DNA of 42,500 nt. Origin: Botryococcus braunii. Its lineage: Eukaryota; Chlorophyta; Trebouxiophyceae. Of the stretch, positions 16,901 to 30,573 are shown in pieces. The stretch spans positions 394,468 through 436,967 of the forward strand of contig KV908343.1 in the NCBI GenBank assembly GCA_002005505.1. Direction: 5' to 3'. The stretch's first letter is position 1; each line of letters opens with the position of its first letter. Under the pieces are notes generated by a model that saw only the letters and a list, made by a program, of their open reading frames with translations, did no database searches and was not told the origin of the DNA. A program made the position numbers and the translations under genes.

Positions 16901-18295
16901 AGCAGGACAAAGCCAGAGTCTTCGTGCTGGAGGTTTGTACATACGCTCGCACGTAATCCCTATTTTGAACGAGTGGGAATTGCTCGATATGTGCAGCTCT
17001 GTCTGAGTATGAATCTGAATTATATTAGGAACCAGGTTACCCATGGTTCCTGGTGAAGGCTGAACCATACAATTTGTGCGGGAAAATGCAGGTGTTTCTT
17101 TGCACAGAGTATCATGCTGGTGGGAATCTGGCAGTAGCAATGAAGAAAGACCGAAACAGAGAGCCCAGAGCACTGGGCTGGTATGCCAGGGGGAGGAAAT
17201 TGGCCCTCGATGTTGCCAGGGGCATAGCTTTTCTCCATGCAAACAAGGTAGGCCCATACATTTTCCACAACTTGCCAAACAAGAGGCAGTGTCAACACTA
17301 AGCAAACAGTAAGGCATGTCACCCTAAGCCCAAATCTGATTGGGTTTGACTTGCATTAGCTGCAGGTCTTGAAAGTATCCGTGCATGTATCCCAGTTCCC
17401 ATGAGCATAAACACAATTAATATTCCAATATTTCGTCCTGGAAAGGGCTCTTAGAATTTTCCAGATATGGGATTGATTGATTGACTAATTGATTCACTGA
17501 TTCATTGAGATGACCGGAGCCTTGACATTGCTTGGTACCCCTTGTGAATAAGCTATTAAAGCTGAGTGAATGAAGAAGTCAATGAGGGAGGAAGGGATCA
17601 ATGACATCGAACCACTACGAAGGAATGCCAGGAACTATCTGGTGGATGAGAGGCCAACTGCTCAATTGTTGGAGATTGCCCAATTTACTGCACCAGGAGG
17701 GAGGATCTGATCTGCCTGTTATCGTCGGTTAAGAGCATATATCAACAAATCATCTCCCCTTCACAACCCATGTTACAGCAGCCAAAAAGTGATCCGGCAT
17801 TGGCAGGGCTGGCAGGCTGTGAAGTTTTGTTGATGAAAAGCGACCATAGAGTCACAGTACAAAGCCTCTGGTCCCCCACTTGTGTAGTATATCACAGTCG
17901 TTTGACTGGGACCATGCATGTCAGCCCCGAAATGGTCATTGAGGTCAATCATTGACAGGCTGTTGGGCTTGCAGATTATCATGTTTGACATAAAGAGCAC
18001 CAACGTCGTGCTGGACCGGGCGGGGCTGGTAGCAAAAGTCTGTGACTTTGGGCTCAGCAAGGTTATGGCAGGAACACATACACAGAACACTTACGTGAGA
18101 GCCCCCCCCCCCCCCTTGTGATCTCAACCTAGGCCTACTTTCCTTCTTGTACCCTTATGTCTTCTCATGGTTTCCAAAGAACCTGATTTAGCTGTTACTA
18201 GGCCTCCTTCATCATTCCGCAGATTAAACAAATGCAATTAATGGGCTTCAAGTTAAGCATTAGTGAGTGAGTAAGTGAGTGAGTGAGTGTGTGTG

Positions 18296-18388
<93 letters not shown>

Positions 18389-20483
18389 GTGTGCGTGCGT
18401 GCGTGCGCACGCGTGCACGTGTGCGCGTCTGTGGGTGTGCACGCAAGCATGTGTTGTGTGTCTGGGGGGCGGGGGGGTAATGGGTGCGCGCTAGGACAGA
18501 GGGGAGGATGTGCTTGGGTCTCAATTTGGCCTTAGCGGGGCTATGGCAGGTATGCATGTGCAAAATAGTACGTAGTCGGCCTCCCAGTCTGTATCGTAAT
18601 CGGTGCTGATTCTGCGGCAGGAAAACATTTGTCCCTAGGCATCTGACAACCTGACGACTTACATCCTTCGTTTAAGGCACCATTGATTCTCTTATGGCGC
18701 GGACTACAACAATCCCTGACGAGCGCATGTGCTGTAGATGCTGATAGTAGATGCTTGCTCTTGGATACTCCAACACTATGACAATAATTTGCCTGCTTTG
18801 AACTCGCACATGAAGTATCTGGAGCTAGCTCATGAGGCTCATTGTACCAGTGAGACGAGGTGCATGTCATTACATCTGATATTGTGATGATGTTGGTGGC
18901 ACAGCGTGGGACTCTGCCTTACATGGCGCCAGAGCTATGCTCATACGGCCAAAAGATCACCAACGCAGTTGATGTGTACAGCTTTGGCGTGTTGCTCTGG
19001 GAAATGGTTACCTACGAGACCCCAAACAAGCGCGTGCCTATGCGCCCGCCTAGGTATGCACACACGAACTTCAGAATGGCTTGCACATTTGTCCCACAGG
19101 TGCTGCAGGTGTGGGATTGAGCACCGACGTTGGAATTTTGCTTTGTGAGGTATTCATCGCCGATAATGGCAAAATCTTAACATCGGTGCATAATCCAAAT
19201 GTGCACCGATGTCGGGATTTTGCCATTTACTATGGATGAATACTTAAATGGCAGAATACCAACTTCTGTGCACAATCTCAATTTCTGTCTGCACCTTTGT
19301 GACAAATGCAGCACGCTGGTGAGCAAGCGAGCCTGCCGTGTCTGCTGCCCCTTCTTTGCATCCTTCCTCTTCACTCCGCTCACTGGACTGCGGTCCAAAG
19401 CGCTTCTGTGTACGGGGACGGTTTGGATTAAATTCCTGGCCATGTACTGTGAGCCGATTCAAGCGAACAATCATGCGCAGGCCTACTGTAACTCAAACCG
19501 CGCAGGCTTTTTTGAACTGAAGCTGCGCAGCATGCTTTAACTGGAATTGCATAGGCATGCTGTATGTGAAGCTGCGCAAGATGCTGCAACTGGAACTGCG
19601 ATGCATGCTGTAACTGAATCTCTGGAGCATGCTGGAACTGAAAGTGCCGCAGGCATGCTCTCTAACTAGAAAGTGCGCAGCGTGCTGGGACTGAAACTGC
19701 GCAGGCATGCTGTAACCAAATCTCTGCAGCATGCTACAAGTGAAACTGCGCAGGCATGCTCTAACTAAAACTGCGCAGGCATGCTCTAACTAAAACTGCG
19801 CGGGCATGCTGTACCTGAAAGTCTGCAGCGTGCTGGAGCTGCAGCTGGAGCTGCATAGGCATGCTGTAACCAAAACTGCGCAGCATGCTGGGACTGACAT
19901 TGCGCAGCATGCTGTGACTGAAACCTGGTCGGGGTTTGTGCGTTCCAGAGTGCCGGAGGAGTGTCCCCAGCAAATCGTGGATCTCTATCAAGCATGTCTG
20001 CACGACGATCCTGCATCCCGGCCGACCATGCTGGACATCGTTGGCCATTTAGAGGCCGCCAATCTGGCAGTGCGAGAGTCGTTTGCAAGCAACAGCAGTG
20101 CCGGCACACCGGCGGCAGCTGCGGGGAGGTCCAATGTTGATGGAGGAGTGAGTACGCCTGGCTCTGCACCACATCTTGCGTCTTCTTGCGAGAGCCCGAG
20201 CCCGATCCCTCGCCCCTCGTCTGCTGTGACTTCGCACCTCCCGCGGCCCACATCAGCTGTCGCTAAATATGATCAAGCAGCCCTTGCAGACGTTCCCCCG
20301 TCCCCGTTCGCTGTGGCTTCGTACCACCCTCGGCCCACATCAGCTGTTGCGAAGTATGATCAAGCAGCCCTGGCAAACGTTCCCCCCTCCCCGTTCGCTG
20401 CGGTAGTTGACAGTGCCAGGGCGGGAGTTTCAGAACCTCAAATGCAGCCAATTGCAGGGCACAGTGACACATCAAGCGATTGA
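10969..20483 (+). CDS. Receptor-like protein kinase: PAN-like ectodomain, one TM, TKL kinase; 16 exons
   Basis: Exons: 10969-11037, 11231-11346, 11410-11816, 11971-11986, 12133-12289, 12434-12676, 12960-13128, 13497-13624, 13919-14132, 14428-14864, 15484-15561, 16238-16396, 17092-17247, 17975-18094, 18905-19053, 19949-20483. All are GT-AG; phases close to 3153 nt, about 1050 residues. The signal peptide is MAYKGRNLVLLCAWVAMLAEA. The ectodomain has several N-x-S/T sites and two PAN/apple-like Cys modules: CNEQCQRHASCNLWSY in exon 3, and FGVDLPGHDFPC plus CSEETICDG in exons 5-6. TM: VVGIAAGAFFALFLTAAATF, then basic RSYKQKHARLR. Kinase: Gly loop GKGAYGEV, beta-3 Lys in VAAKF, alpha-C Glu in FWQEVQVL, catalytic Asp in FDIKSTNVVLD, DFG in KVCDFGLSK, MAPE, DVYSFGVLLWEM, SRPT. 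It probably signals from the plasma membrane; ligand unknown. The tail is Pro/Ser-rich with a repeated unit. Least certain: exon 2 and the exon 10 3' end. Confidence 0.88.
11971..11986 (+). other. 16-nt microexon of the receptor kinase
   Basis: TTCCAGGATATATAAG lies between TCTCCTCCAG and GTATGA. It is needed to join exon 3 (phase 1) to exon 5 (phase 2 entry) and supplies V-P-G-Y-I-R, which runs directly into YFGVDLPGHD of a PAN-like module. Confidence 0.65.
14825..15012. repeat. Two-copy tandem duplication over the exon 10 donor
   Basis: GGTGGCATCCAGCC recurs at 14825 and 14919, and GTACAATGGTCA at 14865 and 14964, so the unit is about 94-99 bp. Copy 1 includes the last 40 bases of exon 10 and its donor (GGAGAG|GTACAA); copy 2 lies in the intron. 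A second frame is also open through both copies, so an exon extending to about 15010 cannot be excluded. Confidence 0.8.
16013..16300. repeat. 106-bp triplication of the exon 12 acceptor and beta-3 Lys segment
   Basis: TTGGCCCGGTG recurs at 16032, 16138 and 16244, exactly 106 bp apart. Copy 3 is the working exon start (ATGCAG|GTGTACTTGG, VYLARWRRHTLVAAK). Copy 2 keeps the acceptor ATGCAG|GTGTACTTGG but reads V-Y-L-A-R-stop. Copy 1 has lost the AG. Copies 1 and 2 are pseudo-exons inside intron 11. Confidence 0.92.
18283..18440. repeat. (GT)n microsatellite in kinase intron 14
   Basis: About 150 bp of GT with TTTGT and GC variants, preceded by GTGAGTGAGTAAG. It separates the exon with the catalytic and DFG motifs from the exon with MAPE. 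Confidence 0.95.
19147..19254. repeat. Inverted repeat (foldback) in kinase intron 15
   Basis: AATGGCAAAATCTTAACATC and GGTGCA face TGCACCGATGT and GATTTTGCCATT around the loop TAATCCAAATG. Outer parts (GGTATTCATC / GATGAATACT) also pair, giving arms of about 45 bp with mismatches. It could be a small foldback or MITE-like insertion. Confidence 0.7.
19505..19928. repeat. Minisatellite, about 25-bp unit with GCATGC core
   Basis: About 17 degenerate units of the form AACTGCGCAGGCATGCTGTA with lengths of 23-31 bp. The array runs to within about 20 bp of the last exon's acceptor at 19948, so it occupies the usual branch-point zone. Confidence 0.88.
20244..20417 (+). repeat. 87-bp coding tandem repeat in the kinase tail
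   Basis: CGGCCCACATCAGCTGT recurs at 20244 and 20331, 87 bp apart. It encodes two 29-residue units with RPTSAVAKYDQAAL and VPPSPFA; a partial earlier unit reads RPSSAV. Repeats are in frame. SP/TP sites suggest a phosphorylated or adaptor-binding tail, which is inference. Confidence 0.88.
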
Positions 20484-20512
20484 GCGTTACGGAGGTTCTT
20501 ATTGAGTGACAG

Positions 20513-20715
20513 AAGAAGAAGACGAAGAAGAAGAAGAAGGAGAAGAAGATGAAGAAGAACGAGAAGAAGGGCTGGTCTTTTTAATCCCACTCTTGTAACC
20601 AAGAAGAAAACCCGAACCTTTGGGTTTGGGTCATTGAGCGTCGGGCTGGTCTTTTTATCCCATTCTTGTAAAAGAAGAAAGATACATCTGTCCAGCACAT
20701 AGGGCTGGATGAGAT
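20513..20715. mobile_element. (GAA)n tract plus two LINE 3'-tail remnants
   Basis: (GAA)n at 20513-20571 is followed by two copies of GGCTGGTCTTTTTA ... CTTGTAA (about 20571-20603 and 20625-20715). The second copy matches 33803-33897 for about 95 bp (GGGTTTGGGTC ... GATGAGATG), at the junction of the two LINEs. They lie within 230 bp after the kinase stop and may contribute its 3' end. Confidence 0.7.
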
Positions 20716-23700
20716 GTGCACAAACACATACGGAGGTCTAAAGAGGACTCCAAGGCGCCTGAGACGGCGCAAAGAGTAGTGTATTTGATCATTGCCAGAC
20801 AGAGAGCCCGCCAATAAGGAGCCGTAAGCGAAGCGGAAGTACTGCGGAGGGGGTCTTCAGTCCTGCGAAGTGCAGCCTTTTTGGTGACGGTCAACCGGAG
20901 CGACGCTTGATAGTTCAGGGTGGTTTTTTGGGCGCCCAAACATTTAGTTAGGTATTTGAAAGGAGAAGCTTTCATGCCCTGGAAAGGAGAAACTCTCCTT
21001 GGTTCCCGCGCTGGCCAAACATATGGCCTGGGACTGTTGAAAGTTCAGACAAGTACCATGATATGCGTGACACAGCACTTGCGATTCCGGCAATTTGCTT
21101 TGCTGAGATTTGCCATGTCGATGCTCATCAAAAGCGGCTGTTCCGGGGTTCAATTGCATGAAAATCACTCTGGAGGGCACTCTTTGGTGCAGCATGTGCA
21201 TGCTTTTATGCATTGCTTTGCATTTCACCAGCTTTGAAAGCGGCCTCCTGCTTTTGGACACTGAATAGATGGATGGCTGGATTGTTAACCCCAGATGTAG
21301 GTTTGTAATCCATCCACCCAAGGGCATCAATCAGATTTTGGGGGCATGTGCGGACAGCCTACAGAGAAGTTGTTCTATGTGTGGTGAGATTTTCAAATTG
21401 TACCTCTGCTTGCGGTTGTGCTCTGTGAGGGTACATTTGAACAAGCTGTAGCTGTTTGGCTAGTTAGTGAGGGGGCGAGCCATATAAGATTGAGAACTAG
21501 TAAATTTATATTCAAAACTGAACACGCATCATTGTCAAATGTGTGTTCTGCATTTTTCGATTCATTGGCAGAGATCTGATAATCATACGACATGAGACCC
21601 TGTCAATTGAGCAGTACGAAGAAGGAAATTAGATCCAGTCACTAGAAGCTGATGAGATGGAGCAGCTCCCACAGTACCAAGAGTTAATAGGTGGATACGT
21701 AGTTTGCGGTTAGGATATGCTTCACTCTCATGTTTAAGTACCCAAGAGTTCGGGGCGAAGAGCGGGAACACTCAGGACAAAAGCAAAGAAGAGCTGGATG
21801 GAACTTCTAGAGTTCATCCACTTGGAACTTCTAGAGTTCATCCATTTGATTGTTTAGAGTCAGTGTGCGCAGTTCTGGCCAGATGGTGCTTTTTCAGGTC
21901 TAGGTGCACCACACCCACGTGTGGTTATATATCAAGCATGCATTTGATTGCAGCAACAAGAGCGTTATGTACATGCATGCAGTGATCCTGCTTGCGCACA
22001 TGCATTCAGTGACCTGCTGACGCACATATTCGTAGTGATCCTGAACTTATCGTGCAAACCCATGCGCATGCTAAGGGTTGATTGCTTAGGACTCTCAGGA
22101 ATGTCTGAGTACTCGCCAAAGAAGCTAGCATTGCACTTGCAGCCTTCACAAATTTGTTTCTGCCAAGCAACAAAATTGTTAAGCGATACATTCAAGGCGG
22201 CCTGTCTGTTTACGTCCCTGTGAAGGATCCCCCGCATTATGCAGATACGGACTGACCTCACCATTTGAGCATGAATGTTTATGTTTTGAGTTTTACAAGC
22301 GAGCTATGCGGATGTTCATATATCACTTTGTGCAGACCGTAGCATATGTTTACATTATGAACAGACTGTGCGTCTTGAACTTCATTTACAATAACGTATC
22401 TATAAAGGATCGATCCATTTACAAGAACATATCTTTAAGGGATTGATATCAAACACAATTTGCCTGCAACACGATAAAATTGATGGCAGAGACAATGTCG
22501 TACCTGGCATGTGTTACAGCATTGAAGCCCTTTAAACTTACATGATCCCTCATCAGTGTAACCTCTTCCAAAACATGCTGCGCGTAGTAACGTAGTACAT
22601 GCCCATGTATCTCTCACGTCTAATGATTGCTGCAGATCGAAATAATAGAGCTACCTCTTCTCGACGACCTTAGGGGAATACCCAAATGGTAACCTTCCAA
22701 ATAGTATCAAATTTAGAGCTCTAGAGAGTCCAATCAACCAGCACGCGTGAACGGCATATATGAACAATATTGTTCATATTTTTTCATCACAAGGATATTT
22801 CATCACAAGGATCAACTACAGGGATATCGATACATATGCAGCATATATCTACTATGGACATACTCCCACCTATGTATCTGTACTTCACATGTGGTCTCTC
22901 TCTTGTCCATGGAATTTCAACATGCTCATGCACCAGTGCGTGGCACTAGGCATATGCCATGCACGGCATGCACATCTTGCAAAGAAATAAAACCTTTTAA
23001 AACAGTAGCAGCGCATGTACATGGAACTCCTACATATTTGCAGTGCAAGTGCCATAAGCAATTAGTGGCAATAGTGCTGATATCTGCACATACTCTATGC
23101 ACCGGATAATGGCTACATTAAGACAATTTTGAAATCAATCAATGAATAAAATGTCTTATCCACTGATTCATGTGTTTTACGACATGTGATGCCTACCACA
23201 GGTCCTACAGGTAGCTATACGATGCTCTCGAGGGACTCAGAAATGTTTGGCACTTGAGCTCACCAATCTTCTGAGTAGCTAACCCCAATCAAGGTTAGCT
23301 ACTCCCTAAATGCCAAGACATACAGAGCGCTAGCACTTGCCCCGTTGAATTCATACGTACATGTGTGCAAAGTATACACTTTGTGCGTACATGTATACAG
23401 GTGTCAGCAATTAAACCTCTCTACATTTTGGCATTCTACAGGGTTTAGATACCTCCAAATGCCGGACATAGTGCTTCCCCGCTGTATTCACATGTATAAG
23501 CGATAGAATATCACAATAAAATCTTACAGCCCTACGCGTACCCTAGAGGACGGTGTAGCGCTACACCGCCCGCTAGAGGTAAATATTCTTTGACTGGCGA
23601 AGTTGGTTAGTCCTTGGCATCTGCAAGGTCAGAACCTGAACACAACATTTTACGCAAGTATACTGCAACGTATACATCTGAGGAGCAGCTGTCCTCTTTA

Positions 23701-24035
23701 AGGAACAGGGGTCTAGACCCGTGGTCCTTAAAAAGGACGGATCGATCCACCATCAAAATCCGGAGCTTTCCAACAGACGCCTCTCAACTGCGTCTGGATA
23801 CTCCAAAGTACACAGTGCGATTGCTTCTTGAAGCGTGCATCTGCAACCGTGCGGGGCCCCCAGATCCTAGTTCTGGCGTATACGGTATTACTTGCATTCC
23901 CAGAAGGTCTTCCCCTAGGGGAAGGGAGTTGAATAGTATCTACCATTGTATGCAAGAGTTAGACCCCTTCCCAGATTCCCCTCAATGTTGCACATGTGCT
24001 ACTGTAAAGTATCCTACAAGACCTGGCTGGCCCTC

Positions 24036-24078
24036 CTCGTCCTTCCCTTGCTCACAATGCGAGCAAGGGAAGGATGAG
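24036..24078. repeat. 18-bp-stem hairpin
   Basis: TCCTTCCCTTGCTC (24040-24053) and GAGCAAGGGAAGGA (24061-24074) are perfectly complementary around ACAATGC; the stem extends four more pairs including one G-T. A (TC)n run follows at 24079-24106. Confidence 0.85.
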
Positions 24079-24156
24079 AGTCCTCTCTCTCTCTCTCTCT
24101 CTCTCGCTCTCGTTTAGGTAAATATGTCGTGTAAGCAAAATGTCCCACATTTGTAT

Positions 24157-24247
24157 TGGGGGATGCAGACATGCTTGTCCTATATCCTCTCTGGCCACTA
24201 TGGTAGTGGCCAGAGAGGATATAGGACAAGCATGTCTGCATCCCCCA
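24157..24247. repeat. Perfect 44-bp inverted repeat with 3-nt loop
   Basis: Arms 24157-24200 and 24204-24247 are exactly complementary, with TGG between. The left arm starts TGGGGGATGCAGACATGCTT. No arm mismatch was found by eye. It is 40-100 bp from the 24036 hairpin. Confidence 0.95.
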
Positions 24248-24848
24248 TTTCATCCCCTCCCCCCTCTTCAGACACCCAGATCATCCGTACTGCGGGCTGC
24301 AACGCCACAACAAACAATCCTTGGAGGTCAACTGCGTATTGTTGTATCACCAAAACTGAATGTTCGGCCAAGCAAGATTGCTAGCTTCCGCCAATTAATA
24401 TTTCTTGTTGTAGTCGGCCTATCTGTTTGACCTCTGCAGGATTGTCAGCTTTAGCTGGCAAAGCTGGTAACCAGCGGTTACTGAGCAGTTACCCTACTAC
24501 TTGGCCCTCAAGCATCCCTTCCACACCCTAACCTACAGAAAATTTGCTCCACACAACAACACAGGATCCCAGCATTGTCATTTCAGATACATAGATATCC
24601 GATATGCATACTTTATAGAATGCCAGATGTGCTGGTGCCCACCTTGTCCATTTCCAATGCAGTGCATCATATGCAATCATTGGTTGCAAAGCATCATATG
24701 AAACTTCAGCCCCAGATCTGAGGTTGTCAAGCCAGATCGACAGAGATTCAGCAAGTATCAATTCGCATAAGGCGCTGGGTTAAGCAGTACTCAAGTACAA
24801 CTTGCAGAATGGACATTGTTGGGTAGGGTCAAGACTTGAAAGGGGGGC

Positions 24849-28286
<3,438 letters not shown>

Positions 28287-28328
28287 CTGGATTATTTTGA
28301 GAAAATGCGGAAGGTAGAGGGGTTATGC

Positions 28329-28338
<10 letters not shown>

Positions 28339-28417
<79 letters not shown>

Positions 28418-28436
28418 CGCACGCACGCACACACAC

Positions 28437-28504
<68 letters not shown>

Positions 28505-28569
28505 CGTGTGTGTGTGGGTGGGTGTGTGTGTGTGGTGTGTGGTGGTGTGTGTGGTGTGTGTGTGGGCGC
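28339..28569. repeat. (TC)n and (GT)n block
   Basis: TC repeats at 28339-28413 and 28439-28504, broken by GCACGCACGC, then GTGTG/GGTG repeats to 28569 and a G12 run at 28586. Confidence 0.95.
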
Positions 28570-30060
28570 GCGCGAGCGCGCATGGGGGGGGGGGGGCAGC
28601 CCTTGGAAGCTGTGGTTCCATGAACAAAATGACAGCCCCTCCATTGCTGGTGCCTGAATCTAATAAGAAATTGTTCAAAGCTGTACCATGTACACCTTAC
28701 TGGAGGGCTAGAGGGGTTCCCAAACCAGACCAACAACATTGCCTGACTTTCTTGCTAGGAAAGTGCGACTCAAGGTCCAAGCCCCAAGCAATTTATCAAT
28801 GCTCGAGGAAGCAGGCAAGGACATACTGGGGTGAAATGTGCAAGCAAAGATCTGCAACCCCACAAAAAGGTCCATCAGGATCCTAATTTAGGCCTCTTAA
28901 CATTGGAGTTACTGCAGGTAAAATTTCATCTCTGGTTTCGAATAAAGGTTGCGTGTGTGTTCAGCTCTGGCGTATATTCAAAGATTTGACACTAGCCTTA
29001 GATGAACCATAACCAAGTGCTTTTACAGTCAATACGATACAAATATATCCAATGTCTTTTGGCGATTTTTCGTTCAGCCACTTTTGGGGTTCCATGGTCG
29101 GGTGCTCTTTTCAAGTTTTACCCCAATCTTCCAGCTCACAGATCCACACCCATGCCAATGTGCATGAGATACATCCTTTTCATCTATGTGTGCTTTAGGA
29201 TTGACTGGGGGCGAAGCGTTCTATATGAGCGTCGGGGACTGACCAGGAGTTCCATTGTGCCGGCAACTGCAAACTGTGTCTTCGCCAATTGCCATTTGTA
29301 AGTGAAAGGCACAACACAAATCACAAGGGTAGCCCTACCCCGAATAATCACAAAATCAGTATACCCATGAGAGCACAGAGTTCAAAACAAAACAACTTTT
29401 TGTTTTCTTCTTCATCTGAAACTTGGACTCACACGAATAAGTCCAATTTCATCCTCCGTTCATGGTAGAATGCGATAAAACCCTGTTAGGTATCAGCCCA
29501 AAGTTAAAAAACCCTTGTGCAAGTTATGCTTTCACAAGCGACGTCCGACTTTGGCCTCCACCGGGCGAACCTGCTCTATGACAGGGTCTGAAAACGGCAT
29601 AATGCGTTCTGCCATATCTCTTAAGGAATTGAAAGCGGTATAATTCTCTACTGCCATGATCGAGTAGACCCGAAGAGATGCCGGCCAAGGCGACGGCGGA
29701 ACCTAGTAGTGAATTCCTGCAACATGAGTGTTTGTTTTGGATTTGATAGCTGGATTATTCACATTGACTCATTGTCACATACTATCTTGTGGGCTAAGCT
29801 ATGTAGCTCAAGACGAAGCAGGGCACGGTGTGTGCTGGCTAGGAGCGATGGTGCTGCCACAAACATTCTTGACGGTTTGTCAATGACAGCTGCCAGGACT
29901 TCCTGATAAGCATATATTGGCTCGTGAAGGAAACCTTTCGAATCCGTACCCCAGAGCAGGTTGCCGGTTCTGGGTAAGGTCTTCACCAATGCCGTAGACC
30001 TCTCGGCGGGATGCTCCCGCCAGGAGCCTCCCCCCGGTCCTGATCTCCCTAATCTGCGGT
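28570..30060. other. Spacer or intron upstream of the membrane-protein exons
   Basis: The membrane-protein gene needs more 5' exons to the right of 28286, but none was convincing. A minus-strand frame at about 29920-29757 (QEVLAAVIDKPSRMFVAAPS, ending after CDNESM) is open and could be an exon of an unknown gene. No repeats of note. Confidence 0.35.
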
Positions 30061-30100
30061 CGGAAGGAAGGAAGGAAGGAAGGAGGCGTCCAGCCTTTGC

Positions 30101-30540
30101 GGAATTTCCAGTGTTTTTCAACACTTCATTCTCAGTTTGATACCACATCGTATTGGTTTTCCTGTTTTCTTCCTCAGATTTGCACCAGCTCGGCCAGTCT
30201 TTCCGCAGGACTGGCAGCTTCGTAACTTTCTGGCGTCTGGCATCTGCGGAATTTCCCGTGTTCTTCCCCACTTCCTGTGTTTCTTAACACACAGTATTGG
30301 TTTTTTCTTTTTCTTTTTTGGCCCCTCAGATTTGCCTCCGCCGGCCCGTCGTTCACAGGGACTCACAGCTTCACCCCTCCCCAGCATCCAGCACTTACGG
30401 AGATTCCAGTGTTTTACAACACTTACTCCTGTGTTTCTTCACACATCATCTTGGTTTTCCCTTTTCTTCTCCGCTTCGCCTCAGCCCAGCCAGTTTTTCA
30501 GAGGGACTGGGGGCTTCACCACTTTCCAGTATCCAGAACG
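30101..30540 (+). repeat. Tandem 5'-UTR monomers of the RLE LINE
   Basis: Three units of 147-151 bp start at GGAATTTCC/GGAGATTCC at 30101, 30248 and 30399, with a truncated fourth at about 30528. Each has a TTCAACACTT-like and a TTGGTTTTCC-like segment. They lie directly before the likely start codon, so they are candidate promoter monomers. Confidence 0.8.
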
Positions 30541-30573
30541 GTCTTGGGGTTGGGTTGCCCAGCTGGTGATGCC

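Larger units (their letters stand above)
20484..24848. other. Intergenic spacer, no gene recognised
   Basis: After the LINE remnants (to about 20720) the DNA is AT-richer and free of long microsatellites. A possible further LINE-tail trace (GAAGGAAATTAGATCC ... GCTGATGAGATGGA) lies at 21615-21662. Palindromes occur at 22766, 23360, 23540, 23907, 24036 and 24157. Open frames here show no recognisable domain. Confidence 0.5.

Noticed and set aside
21965..22264. Minus-strand frame with GILHRDVNRQAALNV, resembling the RuvC-III RD-x-N-A motif of TnpB/Fanzor nucleases or a kinase HRD loop
   Set aside because: There is no zinc-finger CxxC pair, no other RuvC motif and no kinase subdomain nearby. 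One short motif is not enough.
23614..24117. 167-codon plus-strand frame
   Set aside because: Starts only at a non-ATG codon, shows no domain and ends in a TC microsatellite; the region is dominated by palindromes.
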